A stretch of DNA of 64,000 bases. Source: Microcella sp. GTDB taxonomy: Bacteria; Actinomycetota; Actinomycetes; Actinomycetales; Microbacteriaceae. Position numbers and translations under genes: made by a program. Shown here piece after piece: positions 25,495 through 33,894 of the stretch (the first letter of the stretch is position 1; each line of letters starts with the position of its first letter). Where the stretch lies: positions 1,364,001 through 1,428,000 of the forward strand of contig NZ_CP075524.1 of NCBI RefSeq assembly GCF_025808395.1, in the 5' to 3' direction. The notes beneath the pieces are model-generated. The model did no database searches. It was not told where the DNA came from and saw nothing but the letters and a program-made list of their open reading frames with translations.

Positions 25495-26573
25495 GCCCGC
25501 AGCCCGCGCTCACAGGCGAGAATCTGCTCGACCGGCACGCGCTCGTCATCGGTGTGGGCGAGCGAGGGGTCGCCTGGGCCGTAGTTGACGGCCGGGATGC
25601 CGAGCTCGGCGAAGCGGGCAACATCTGTCCAGCCGTACTTCGGGGCCGGGGTGGCGCCGACGGCTGCCACGAAGTGCTGCGCGAGCGCAGCATCCAGACC
25701 GGGGCGCGCCCCGCCGGAGGCGTCGGTGACCGTCACCGTCAGCTCGGGCGCGACGCCGCCGAACAGTTCGCGCAGCCGCTGCTCGGCCTCGGCGACGGTC
25801 TTGTCTGGAGCGAAGCGATAGTTGACGGTGAGCACGGCCTCGTCGGGGATGACATTGCCCGCGACTCCCCCGCGCACTCCGACGGCGTTGAGGCCCTCTC
25901 GGTAGGCGAGCCCGTCGACCTCGATCGTCGCGGGCTCGAAGCCCGCGAGCAGCTCGAGCGCGGGGGCGAGGCCGTGGATGGCGTTGACGCCCATCCAGGC
26001 GCGGGCCGAATGCGCTCGACGGCCGGCGGCGCGCAGCTCGACCCTGATCGTGCCATTGCACCCGCCCTCGATGCCCGCGTTCGACGGTTCACCCAAGATG
26101 GCGAAGTCGGCCTCAAGCAGCTCGGGGCGCGTGCGAGCGAGCCGGCCCAGGCCGTTGAGGCTCGCCTCGACCTCTTCGTGGTCGTACCAGACCCACGTGA
26201 CGTCGTGCAGCGGCGCGGTGAGCTCGACGGCGAGCGCGAGCATGATCGCGCAGCCGCCCTTCATGTCGACGGTGCCGCGGCCGTGCAGGGTGCCCGTGAG
26301 CGCGTCGCCCTCGAGCCGGCTCGGCAGGTTGTCGTTGATGGGCACGGTGTCGATGTGCCCGGCGATGATGACCCGTTGGGCGCGGCCGAGATGCGTGCGG
26401 GCCACGATCGCGTCGCCGTCGCGCAGCACCTCGAGGTGCGGGGCGTGCGCCGTGAGGGTGCGCTCGATCGTGTCGGCGAGCATCCGTTCATCGCCACTGA
26501 CGCTCGCGATGTCGACCATCGCTGCCGTGAGCGCCACCACACCATCGGTCAGGGGAAGGTCGGGTGCGCTCAC
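25476..26573 (-). CDS. dapE: succinyl-diaminopimelate desuccinylase
   Basis: 365-aa M20-family metallohydrolase of lysine/meso-DAP synthesis. It removes succinate from N-succinyl-LL-DAP. Metal-site motifs: IIAGHIDTVP (H and D, about 70-80), TVDMKGGCAIMLA (about 100-112), and YDHEEVEA (the paired glutamates, about 129-136). The GTG start has TACCCT at 26580-26585, 6 nt upstream. It is divergent from dapD, which precedes it by two steps in the same pathway, with only 36 bp between starts. Confidence 0.93.
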   Translation of the reverse strand: MSAPDLPLTDGVVALTAAMVDIASVSGDERMLADTIERTLTAHAPHLEVLRDGDAIVARTHLGRAQRVIIAGHIDTVPINDNLPSRLEGDALTGTLHGRGTVDMKGGCAIMLALAVELTAPLHDVTWVWYDHEEVEASLNGLGRLARTRPELLEADFAILGEPSNAGIEGGCNGTIRVELRAAGRRAHSARAWMGVNAIHGLAPALELLAGFEPATIEVDGLAYREGLNAVGVRGGVAGNVIPDEAVLTVNYRFAPDKTVAEAEQRLRELFGGVAPELTVTVTDASGGARPGLDAALAQHFVAAVGATPAPKYGWTDVARFAELGIPAVNYGPGDPSLAHTDDERVPVEQILACERGLRAWLSGS

Positions 26574-26579
26574 GCCTCA

Positions 26580-26603
26580 AGGGTAGTGCGGCGCCGGTAG
26601 CCT
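26580..26603. promoter_or_regulatory. divergent leaderless promoters of dapE and dapD
   Basis: Minus-strand TACCCT (26580-26585) and plus-strand TAGCCT (26598-26603) each lie exactly 6 nt from their start codons. The whole divergent region is 36 bp, so the promoters must overlap. Confidence 0.6.
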
Positions 26604-26609
26604 AGACGC

Positions 26610-27587
26610 ATGCCGACCCCCGACACCGACGCCGCCGCCACGCACGCCTGGGGCTACGGCCTCGTCACCGTGCGCGACTCAGACGGCGAGGTGCTCGACA
26701 CCTGGTTTCCGTCGCCCGAGCTCGGCACGCTGCCGAAGGGACGCGACCCCTACATCGTTCCCGCCGAGATCGAGCACCTGCAGGGCGACGACGCGCGACG
26801 CGGCGTGCGACGCGAGGCCCGCACCGTCTCGATCGAGCTGGATGCTGCGCCGCAGTCGACCCCCGACGCCTACCTGCGCCTGCATCTGCTCTCGCACCGA
26901 CTCGTGCGCCCCAACACGATCAACCTCGACGGCATCTTCGGCCACCTGCCCATCGTCACGTGGACGACGGCGGGGCCCGTGCACCCCGACGACTTCGACG
27001 CGCGCCGGCCCGCGCTGCAGCAGGCGGGCATCTCGGCGCTCGGGGTCGACAAGTTTCCGCGACTGCTCGACTACGTCACGCCGCCGCGCGTGCGCATCGC
27101 CGACGCCTCGCGGGTGCGCCTCGGCGCCTACGTCTCGCCCGGCACCACCGTCATGCACGAAGGCTTCATCAACTTCAACGCCGGAACCCTCGGCGCCTCG
27201 ATGGTCGAAGGCCGCATCAGCCAGGGCGTCGTCGTCGGCGACGGCAGCGACATCGGCGGCGGAGCCTCGATCATGGGCACGCTCTCGGGCGGCGGCACGC
27301 AGCGGGTGGCGATCGGCGAGCGCGCGCTGCTCGGCGCCAACAGCGGCATCGGCATCTCGATCGGCGACGACTCTGTGGTCGAGGCGGGGCTCTACGTGAC
27401 CGCCGGGCAGAAGGTCGTGCTGCGCGACGGCACCGTCGGCGCCGACGGGCAGCCGCGCATCGTCAAGGCCGTCGAGCTGTCGGGAGTGCCAGGGCTGCTG
27501 TTTCGCCGCAGCTCGCTCACGGGAGCCGTCGAGGTGCTGCCCCGCACGGGCGCGGGCGTGCAGCTCAACCAGGCGCTGCACGCGTAG
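26610..27587 (+). CDS. dapD: tetrahydrodipicolinate N-succinyltransferase
   Basis: 325-aa actinobacterial DapD. It transfers succinyl from succinyl-CoA to tetrahydrodipicolinate in the DAP pathway. An N-terminal alpha/beta domain is followed by a left-handed beta-helix of hexapeptide repeats (about 165-280: GTLGASMVEGRISQGVVVGD, IMGTLSGGG). It acts as a trimer. The C-terminal stretch GVPGLLFRRSSLTGAVEV fits the family. The leaderless start is supported by TAGCCT 6 nt upstream. Confidence 0.95.
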   Translation: MPTPDTDAAATHAWGYGLVTVRDSDGEVLDTWFPSPELGTLPKGRDPYIVPAEIEHLQGDDARRGVRREARTVSIELDAAPQSTPDAYLRLHLLSHRLVRPNTINLDGIFGHLPIVTWTTAGPVHPDDFDARRPALQQAGISALGVDKFPRLLDYVTPPRVRIADASRVRLGAYVSPGTTVMHEGFINFNAGTLGASMVEGRISQGVVVGDGSDIGGGASIMGTLSGGGTQRVAIGERALLGANSGIGISIGDDSVVEAGLYVTAGQKVVLRDGTVGADGQPRIVKAVELSGVPGLLFRRSSLTGAVEVLPRTGAGVQLNQALHA

Positions 27588-27600
27588 GTTGCGGCGGCTC

Positions 27601-27623
27601 GGGATGCTCGCCACGAGCATCCC
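27601..27623. terminator. hairpin downstream of dapD
   Basis: GGGATGCTCG-CCA-CGAGCATCCC has perfect 10-bp arms, 13 bp after the dapD stop. There is no U-tract. A smaller hairpin (CGGAC-AAA-GTCCG, 27718-27730) next to the convergent gltA stop may serve the other strand. Confidence 0.6.
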
Positions 27624-27737
27624 GCGATGTCTCTGTGTCGCAACCACCCGGAGAACCTGCCGACACGCCGACGAACCCGTGCGACACGCCGCTCGTCCCG
27701 GAGGTCACCGGGTTGAGCGGACAAAGTCCGAGTTAGT

Positions 27738-29024
27738 TCAGCGCTCAGGCCACTCGCGCGCGGGCGAGCCGGTGTAGAGCTGCTGCGGCCGACCGATCTT
27801 CGTCTGCGGATCAGTGTTCATCTCACGCCAGTGGGCGATCCAGCCGGGCAGCCGCCCGATGGCGAACAGCACGGTGAACATGCGGGTCGGAAAACCCATG
27901 GCCTTGTAGATGACGCCCGTGTAGAAGTCGACGTTCGGGTAGAGCTTGCGCTCGACGAAGTAGTCGTCGGCGAGAGCGATGGCCTCGAGCTCGCGCGCGA
28001 TCTGCAGCAGCGGGTCGGTGGCTCCGAGGTCGGTGAGCACAGCATCCACGCTCTCTTTGACGAGCTTGGCACGCGGGTCGTAGCTCTTGTAGACGCGGTG
28101 ACCGAATCCCATGAGCTTGATGCCGTCTTCTTTGTTCTTGACGCGCTCGACGAAGCGCTCGACGCTCTCACCCGAATCGCGAATGCGGGCGAGCATCGCC
28201 AGCACCGCCTCATTGGCTCCGCCGTGCAGGGGGCCAGACAGCGCGTTGATGCCGGCCGAGATCGAGGCGAACATGTTCGCGCCGGTCGAGCCGACGAGCC
28301 GCACCGTCGAGGTCGAGGCGTTCTGCTCGTGGTCTTCGTGCAGAATCAGCAGCCGGTCGAGCGCGCGCGTGAGCACGGGGTTGACCTCGTATGGCTCGGC
28401 CTGAATGCCGAAGTTGAGGCGCAAGAAGTTCTCGACGAAGCCGAGCGAGTTGTCTGGGTAGAGAAAGGCCTGCCCGATCGACTTCTTGTGCGCGTAGGCG
28501 GCGATGACGGGCAGCTTCGCGAGCAGTCGGATGGTCGAGATCTCGACCTGCTCGGGGTCGTGCGGGTCGAGCGAGTCGCCGTAGTAGGTCGAGAGCGCGC
28601 TGACGCCGCTCGACAGCACCGACATCGGGTGAGCCTGGTGCGAGAGCGAGTCGAAGAAGCGCTTGAGATCTTCGTGCAGCAGGGTGTGTCGGCGCACGCG
28701 CGAGTCGAAGGCTTCGAGCTCGCTCGCGCTCGGCAACTCACCGTAGATCAGCAGCCACGCCACTTCGAGAAAGGTCGAGTGCGCCGCGATCTGCTCGATC
28801 GGGTAGCCGCGGTATCGCAGCACGCCGTTGTCGCCATCGATGTAGGTGATCGCACTCTTCGTCGAGGCTGTGTTGACGTAGCCATAGTCGAGAGCCGTGA
28901 GCCCGGTCTGACGCGTGAGGCTCGAAACGTCGATGCTCGACGCGCCCTCGACGCTGTTCAGAATCGGAAACTCGGCGGTGCCGCCGGGGTAGTGCAGAGT
29001 GGCCTTGTGCTCGCCGTCGCTCAC
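27738..29024 (-). CDS. gltA: citrate synthase
   Basis: 428-aa type II citrate synthase. It condenses oxaloacetate and acetyl-CoA in the TCA cycle. Active-site stretches: GPLHGGANEAVL (His, about 260), MGFGHRVYKSYDPRAK (His, about 300) and VDFYTGVIYKAMG (Asp, about 357). The GTG start (29022-29024) has a GAGGAGG ribosome site. A -10-like TAGGCT at 29112-29117 would give a leader of about 80 nt. It lies downstream of dapC on the same strand with 135 bp between. Confidence 0.95.
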   Translation of the reverse strand: MSDGEHKATLHYPGGTAEFPILNSVEGASSIDVSSLTRQTGLTALDYGYVNTASTKSAITYIDGDNGVLRYRGYPIEQIAAHSTFLEVAWLLIYGELPSASELEAFDSRVRRHTLLHEDLKRFFDSLSHQAHPMSVLSSGVSALSTYYGDSLDPHDPEQVEISTIRLLAKLPVIAAYAHKKSIGQAFLYPDNSLGFVENFLRLNFGIQAEPYEVNPVLTRALDRLLILHEDHEQNASTSTVRLVGSTGANMFASISAGINALSGPLHGGANEAVLAMLARIRDSGESVERFVERVKNKEDGIKLMGFGHRVYKSYDPRAKLVKESVDAVLTDLGATDPLLQIARELEAIALADDYFVERKLYPNVDFYTGVIYKAMGFPTRMFTVLFAIGRLPGWIAHWREMNTDPQTKIGRPQQLYTGSPAREWPER

Positions 29025-29159
29025 TGCGCCTCCTCGCGTGGTTGGTCGTTGTGGGGGCGGGGTTTCGAAGACAAGCCTGAGGTGGTGGCGACTCGAAAGT
29101 GTCCCAGTTACAGCCTATGCCGAAAGCGACACCAGTGCCGACGCCGCCAAGAGAACGCC

Positions 29160-30272
29160 TCAGTGCTTGGAGAAATGCGCTAAGCGCTGGGCGGCGGCGG
29201 CGATGCGCTCATCGGTCGCGGTGAGCGCAAAACGCACGTGGCGAGAATGCTCACCCTCGTAGAACGTGCCGGGTGCCGCGAGAATGCCGAGGTCGGCGAG
29301 GCTCGAGATCGTGTCGAGTGACGGCTCGTCTCGACTCGCCCAGAGATACAGGCCCGCCTCAGAGTGGTCGATGCGAACACCCGCCGACTCGAGCGCTGCG
29401 GCGAGCACCGTGCGACGCGCACGATAGACCTCGCGCTGCTCGGCCACGTGGCGTTCGTCGCCGAGCGCCGCGATCATGGCCGCTTGTACGGGCGCGGGCG
29501 GCATGAGGCCGGCGTGCTTGCGCACGTCGAGCACGCGACGCACGATGGCCTCGTCTCCGGCGAGAAACGCCGCCCGATAACCGGCGAGATTCGATTGCTT
29601 GCTGAGCGAGTAGACGCTGATCACGCCCGTCGCGTCGCCGCCGATGACGCGGGGGTCGAGGATGCTCGGCACGGGCTCGACGTCGTACGGAGCACGCCAG
29701 CCGAGCTCGACATAGCACTCGTCGTTGACGATGACCGCGCCGAGCTCGCGGGCTCGGGCCACCGCGGCCCTCAGCGCGTCGACGGCGAGCACCGCACCCG
29801 TCGGGTTGCCCGGGCTGTTGAGCCACACGAGGCGAGTCGAGGCTGGCCACTCGTCGGGGTGATCCGAGGCGATAGCGGTCGCCCGGGCGATCGCCGCCCC
29901 GACGGCGTAGGTCGGGTAGGCGGTGCGGGGGTGCACGACGGTGTCGCCCGGCCCGAGGCCGAGCAACAGGGGCATGAGGGCGACGAGCTCTTTTGATCCG
30001 ATGGTGGGCAGCACAGCATCCGGTGACAGCCCTGTCACGCCGCGTCGCCGCGCGTACCAGTCGACGATCGCCTCGCGCAGGGCGAGGGTGCCCGACGTGG
30101 TCGGGTAGGCGTGCGCGTCGGTGGCCGCGACGAGCGCCTGCCGCACCACCTCAGGGGTCGCGTCGACGGGTGAGCCCACCGAGAGGTCAACGATGCCGTC
30201 AGCGTGCTCGCGCGCTCGCTGAGCGTGGCCCGCGAGCGAGTCCCACGGAAAGTCTGGCAATGCGAGACTCAT
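29160..30272 (-). CDS. dapC: succinyldiaminopimelate transaminase
   Basis: 370-aa fold-type I PLP aminotransferase. It makes N-succinyl-LL-DAP from its keto precursor, the step between dapD and dapE. PLP lysine in SVYSLSKQSNLAGYRAAF (about 210-226). Other class I motifs: TSGTLALREAIVDWY and WLNSPGNPTGAV. It follows fdxA by 11 bp, the same ferredoxin-aminotransferase order as in mycobacteria. Substrate assignment rests on family and on dapD/dapE nearby. Confidence 0.9.
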   Translation of the reverse strand: MSLALPDFPWDSLAGHAQRAREHADGIVDLSVGSPVDATPEVVRQALVAATDAHAYPTTSGTLALREAIVDWYARRRGVTGLSPDAVLPTIGSKELVALMPLLLGLGPGDTVVHPRTAYPTYAVGAAIARATAIASDHPDEWPASTRLVWLNSPGNPTGAVLAVDALRAAVARARELGAVIVNDECYVELGWRAPYDVEPVPSILDPRVIGGDATGVISVYSLSKQSNLAGYRAAFLAGDEAIVRRVLDVRKHAGLMPPAPVQAAMIAALGDERHVAEQREVYRARRTVLAAALESAGVRIDHSEAGLYLWASRDEPSLDTISSLADLGILAAPGTFYEGEHSRHVRFALTATDERIAAAAQRLAHFSKH

Positions 30273-30283
30273 GCCGGGCGCGA

Positions 30284-30607
30284 TTACGGCTGAGCTTGCG
30301 GCGGTAGCGCGGCGACGACCGGGTGATCGCCGGCGATGACGCCGACCTTCGCGGCGCCGCCCGGCGACCCGATCTCGCTGAAGAATTCGACATTCGCGGT
30401 GTAGTAATCAGACCACTTCTCGGGCAGATCGTCTTCGTAGAAGATCGCCTCGACGGGGCAGACCGGCTCGCACGCACCGCAGTCGACGCACTCGTCGGGG
30501 TGAATGTAGAGCATGCGGTCGCCCTCGTAGATGCAGTCGACGGGGCATTCATCGATGCAGGCGCGATCTTTGAGGTCGACGCAGGGAAGAGCGATCACGT
30601 AGGTCAC
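30284..30607 (-). CDS. fdxA: 7Fe ferredoxin (FdxA/FdxC type)
   Basis: 107-aa ferredoxin with CVDLKDRACIDECPVDCIYE and CVDCGACEPVCPVEAI, the pattern of a [3Fe-4S]/[4Fe-4S] seven-iron ferredoxin. Cytosolic electron carrier; partner not identifiable. The start is GTG (30605-30607), MTYVIALPCVDLKDRACI after initiation. It forms a tight unit with dapC (11 bp) and with the upstream membrane gene (23 bp). Confidence 0.95.
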   Translation of the reverse strand: MTYVIALPCVDLKDRACIDECPVDCIYEGDRMLYIHPDECVDCGACEPVCPVEAIFYEDDLPEKWSDYYTANVEFFSEIGSPGGAAKVGVIAGDHPVVAALPPQAQP

Positions 30608-30630
30608 GGCAGCGGTCGATCCTTACCTTG

Positions 30631-31065
30631 TCAGCGTGACGTCGAATCGGCGGGCGAAGCGGCGTCGGGGGTTGACTCCATCGTATCGCCAGCGTGCTCG
30701 TGAGACCGCTGCACGTGCGGCCAGGCGAGGGCGATGAAGACAATCGCCGTGATGCCGATGAGCCACGCGTAGCCGACGGTGTTGGCCGGAATCAGCACCG
30801 ACCCTCCCGTCACCGAAGCGAGAGGGCCGATGACGACGGCAGCGCCCACTGAACCCGCGGCGGCCGGCGTGCGCACGCCGCCCCACGCTCGCAGCCCGAT
30901 GATGTACACGCCGACGGTCGCGAGTGCGATCGCGACCCCGACCGGGGGCAGCGACTGGTGGGCGAAGGTGCCGACGAAGGCCAGTGTCGCGCCGCCGCCG
31001 AGTGCGAGCGCCATCACGCCGAGCCGCTGCGGCGCCGACATGAGGGCGAAGTCGGGCTCGAGCAC
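30631..31065 (-). CDS. four-TM membrane protein, unknown
   Basis: 144-aa protein with four hydrophobic segments (about 15-32, 38-58, 66-88 and 97-114) and a short charged tail. It resembles the small membrane proteins often found between ilvE and fdxA-like genes, but no function is known. GTG at 31065 is 5 bp after the ilvE stop; ATG at 31041 (MSAPQRLGVM) is an alternative start, and neither has a strong ribosome site. Confidence 0.7.
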   Translation of the reverse strand: MLEPDFALMSAPQRLGVMALALGGGATLAFVGTFAHQSLPPVGVAIALATVGVYIIGLRAWGGVRTPAAAGSVGAAVVIGPLASVTGGSVLIPANTVGYAWLIGITAIVFIALAWPHVQRSHEHAGDTMESTPDAASPADSTSR

Positions 31066-31070
31066 GGTGC

Positions 31071-32183
31071 TCAGTCGTCCAAGCGCAGCATCCAGCCGTG
31101 CGGGTCGTCGCGGCGGCCGTACTGAATATCGGTGAGCTCTTCACGCAGAGACATCGTCAGCTCGCCCGCGACGGCGTCGGCGCTGCCGATCTCGAAGTCG
31201 GCGGCTTTGAGCAGCGCGATGGGCGTGACAACCGCGGCGGTGCCGCACGCGAAAGCTTCGACGATGTCGCCCGAGGCGACGCCCTCGCGCCACTCGTCGA
31301 TGCTGACGCGCCGCCGCTCGACGGTGTGACCGCGGTCTTCGGCGAGCTGCAAGATCGAGTCGCGCGTGATGCCTTCGAGAATCGAGTCGCTCTGCGGCGT
31401 GACGAGGGTGCCGTTCTTGTAGACGAGCACCACGTTCATGCCGCCGAGCTCTTCGAGGTACTTGCCTTCGACTGCATCGAGAAACAGCACCTGCTGGCAG
31501 CCGTGCTCGGCGGCCTCAGCTTGCGCGATGAGTGACGAGGCATAGTTGCCACCCGTCTTGGCCGCCCCTGTGCCGCCTTTGCCCGCGCGAGCGTAGGTGG
31601 TCGACAGCCAGATCGACACCGGGGTGACGCCGCCGTGAAAGTATGCGCCGGCGGGTGAGGCGATGAGGTAGTAGGCCACCTTGTGCGCCGGGCGAACCCC
31701 CAAGAACGCTTCTTTCGCGAACATGAACGGCCGCAGGTAGAGGCTCGTCTCGGGTGCGCTCGGCACCCAGTCGGCGTCGACGGCGATCAGTTGCCGCAAC
31801 GACTCGATGAAGTATTGCTCGGGCAGTTCGGGCAGAGCGAGCCGCTTCGCCGAGCGCTGCATGCGCCGAGCGTTGGCGTCGGGCCGAAACGACCAAATCG
31901 TGCCGTCGGCGTGCCGGTAGGCCTTCAGACCTTCGAAGATCTCTTGACCGTAGTGCAGCACCGATGCTGCTGGGTCGAGCGAGATGGGGCCGTAGGGCTG
32001 CACGCGCGGCCGGTGCCACCCGCCCCGTTCGCTCCAGCAGATGTCGACCATGTGGTCGGTGAAGTGCTTGCCGAACCCGGGGTCGGCGAGAATCGCCTCG
32101 CGCTCGTCGACTGCGCGTGCGGCGTCGTTGCGGGTCACGGCCCAGTCGAGATCGCGGGTGGCCATCGGCAGCAGAGTGGTCAT
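31071..32183 (-). CDS. ilvE: branched-chain amino acid aminotransferase
   Basis: 370-aa fold-type IV PLP enzyme for the final transamination in leucine, isoleucine and valine synthesis. Markers: SLYLRPFMFAKEAFLGVRPA, the PLP lysine in GAAKTGGNYASSLIAQAEA (about 205-220), LEELGGMNVV and EAFACGTAAVV. The start MTTLLPMATRDL (32181-32183) is chosen over a frame extending 64 codons upstream, because this is the family N-terminus. It lies downstream of leuB with an 82-bp gap on the same strand. Confidence 0.95.
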   Translation of the reverse strand: MTTLLPMATRDLDWAVTRNDAARAVDEREAILADPGFGKHFTDHMVDICWSERGGWHRPRVQPYGPISLDPAASVLHYGQEIFEGLKAYRHADGTIWSFRPDANARRMQRSAKRLALPELPEQYFIESLRQLIAVDADWVPSAPETSLYLRPFMFAKEAFLGVRPAHKVAYYLIASPAGAYFHGGVTPVSIWLSTTYARAGKGGTGAAKTGGNYASSLIAQAEAAEHGCQQVLFLDAVEGKYLEELGGMNVVLVYKNGTLVTPQSDSILEGITRDSILQLAEDRGHTVERRRVSIDEWREGVASGDIVEAFACGTAAVVTPIALLKAADFEIGSADAVAGELTMSLREELTDIQYGRRDDPHGWMLRLDD

Positions 32184-32265
32184 GGTGATTCCTCGTGTGG
32201 TCGCCGGTCGCCTGTTGGCGCCGGGGGAACGTTGCTCCAGCGTACTCCGCGTGATCGGGCGCGGC

Positions 32266-33312
32266 TCAGGCCAATCGGGCAAGGATGGCGTCGGCGACCT
32301 CAGAGGTGCGGCGGGGCGACGTGCCCCGCTCGGCGAGGTCGGCGAGCACCGCGGTGCGCACGCGCGCCGCGGCATCCATCAGCCCCTGCTGTTCGAGCAG
32401 AATCGCCACCGACAGAATCGCCGCCGTCGGGTCTGCTTTCTGCTGACCGGCGATGTCGGGCGCCGAACCGTGCACCGGCTCGACCATGCTCGGAAACGCT
32501 CCGTCGGGGTTCAGGTTGCCCGACGCGGCGAGCCCGATGCCGCCGCCGATCGCCGCCGCGAGGTCGGTGAGAATGTCGCCGAACAGGTTGTCGGTGACGA
32601 TGACGTCGAACCGCGCGGGGTCGGTGACGAGAAAGATGGTCGCCGCGTCGACGTGCAGGTAGTCGACGGTGACGGATGCGAACTCGGGCGCGATGCGGTC
32701 GACGGTGCTCTGCCACAAGGCCCCGGCGTGCACGAGCACATTGGTCTTGTGCACGAGGGTGAGCTTCTGCCGACGCGCGGCGGCCTGCGCGAAGGCGAAG
32801 CGCACGAGTCGCTCGACGCCGTACGCGGTGTTGATCGACACCTCGGTCGCGACCTCGTGCGGTGTGCCCTGTCGAAAGCGACCACCGTTGCCCACGTATG
32901 GCCCTTCGGTGCCTTCGCGCACGACGACGAAGTCGACGGCTCCTGGGTCGCTGAGCGGCGAGGCGATGCCGGGCGCGAGCAGCGTCGGGCGCAGGTTGAC
33001 GTAGTGGTCGAAGGCGAAACGCAGTCTCAGCAGCAGCCCGCGCTCGATGATGCCGCCGGCCAAGCGCGGGTCTCGCGGGTCTCCGCCGACGGCGCCGAAC
33101 AGGATCGCGTCGTGCTTCGAGAGGGCTTCGAGCGTCGAGTCGTCGAGAATCTCGCCCGTCGCCAGGTAGTGCTCGGCCCCGAGGTCGTAGGCGGTCTCGC
33201 GCACCTCTGCGTCGCCGGCGACGGCCGCGTGCAGCACGCGCAGCGCTTCGACGGTCACCTCAGGGCCGATGCCGTCTCCGCCGATGACGGCCAGGTCAAG
33301 AGTGCGAGCCAT
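32266..33312 (-). CDS. leuB: 3-isopropylmalate dehydrogenase
   Basis: 348-aa NAD-dependent decarboxylating dehydrogenase of leucine synthesis. Motifs: AVIGGDGIGPEV at the N-terminus, LRLRFAFDHYVNLRPTLLAP, VVREGTEGPYVGNGG, VHKTNVLVHAGALW (catalytic Lys), and DNLFGDILTDLAAAIGGGIG followed by EPVHGSAPDIAG. The ATG at 33310-33312 is chosen. The frame stays open to a GTG 30 codons upstream, but that stretch is not family-like. Same-strand neighbours are ilvE and fdxA. Confidence 0.95.
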   Translation of the reverse strand: MARTLDLAVIGGDGIGPEVTVEALRVLHAAVAGDAEVRETAYDLGAEHYLATGEILDDSTLEALSKHDAILFGAVGGDPRDPRLAGGIIERGLLLRLRFAFDHYVNLRPTLLAPGIASPLSDPGAVDFVVVREGTEGPYVGNGGRFRQGTPHEVATEVSINTAYGVERLVRFAFAQAAARRQKLTLVHKTNVLVHAGALWQSTVDRIAPEFASVTVDYLHVDAATIFLVTDPARFDVIVTDNLFGDILTDLAAAIGGGIGLAASGNLNPDGAFPSMVEPVHGSAPDIAGQQKADPTAAILSVAILLEQQGLMDAAARVRTAVLADLAERGTSPRRTSEVADAILARLA

Positions 33313-33413
33313 GAGTCCTCCGGGTGCGATCGAGCTGAGCAGCGGGCGTTCTCCGAACAGCGGGCAGTCGGCCCGCACTCGGGTGACAGCCAGTTGATTC
33401 ACAGAAACGGCGA

Positions 33414-33479
33414 AGAGGCCCGAGAATCCGGGCTTCCCGCCCCCTCAGAGTAGCGGGGTACGCCCTGCCCGCTTGTCAA
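33414..33479 (-). promoter_or_regulatory. leuB promoter candidate with 5' leader hairpin
   Basis: Minus-strand TTGACA (33474-33479) and TACTCT (33447-33452) resemble -35/-10, but the 21-nt spacing is long. Right after the predicted start point lies a hairpin, AAGCCCG-GATTCT-CGGGCCT (about 33414-33437), followed by CTTCGCCGTTTC. It could be an attenuator or a 5' stabiliser. No leader peptide rich in Leu codons is evident. Confidence 0.35.
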
Positions 33480-33541
33480 GGGGGTGCATCGACTCAGCGC
33501 TCGCCATAGAGTCACTCAGCGAATCGAAAGGAGCTCCCACA

Positions 33542-33808
33542 ATGAGCATTGGATTCGGAATTTTCCTTTTCGCCGTCGGCGCCATCCTCGCCTTCGCGGT
33601 GCAGGTCAGCGTCGAGTGGATCGCCCTGACGACCGTGGGGTACATCCTCATGGTGGCCGGAGCGGTCATGGTCGTCATCGGCGGCGTGCTGATGGCCCGC
33701 AAGCGCTCGTCGGTCACGACGCAGCGCACGCAGCTCGACCCCGCCAACGGCGAGCAGGTCACGCGCCGCGAGTCGATCGCGTCAGACCCGGTCGACGACC
33801 GCATCTGA
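33542..33808 (+). CDS. DUF6458-like small membrane protein
   Basis: 88-aa protein with two transmembrane helices (MSIGFGIFLFAVGAILAF and the stretch TVGYILMVAGAVMVVIGGVL) and a polar cytosolic tail. It matches the small two-TM actinobacterial family DUF6458, of unknown function. An AAAGGAG ribosome site precedes the ATG (33542), and the longer frame lacks one. It is divergent from leuB and convergent with serA, with a strong terminator between. Confidence 0.82.
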   Translation: MSIGFGIFLFAVGAILAFAVQVSVEWIALTTVGYILMVAGAVMVVIGGVLMARKRSSVTTQRTQLDPANGEQVTRRESIASDPVDDRI

Positions 33809-33840
33809 TCTGATCGCAGGCGACACCAGCCTCATCACAG

Positions 33841-33880
33841 CGACGCCCCCGCCGATCGTCCACGATCGGCGGGGGCGTCG
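33841..33880. terminator. bidirectional terminator (DUF6458 gene / serA)
   Basis: Perfect 19-bp arms, CGACGCCCCCGCCGATCGT and its exact complement, around a 2-base centre. It lies between the convergent stops at 33808 and 33895. It is the strongest hairpin in the window and should stop transcripts from both sides. Confidence 0.85.
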
Positions 33881-33894
33881 TCGCGAGAGGGGCC

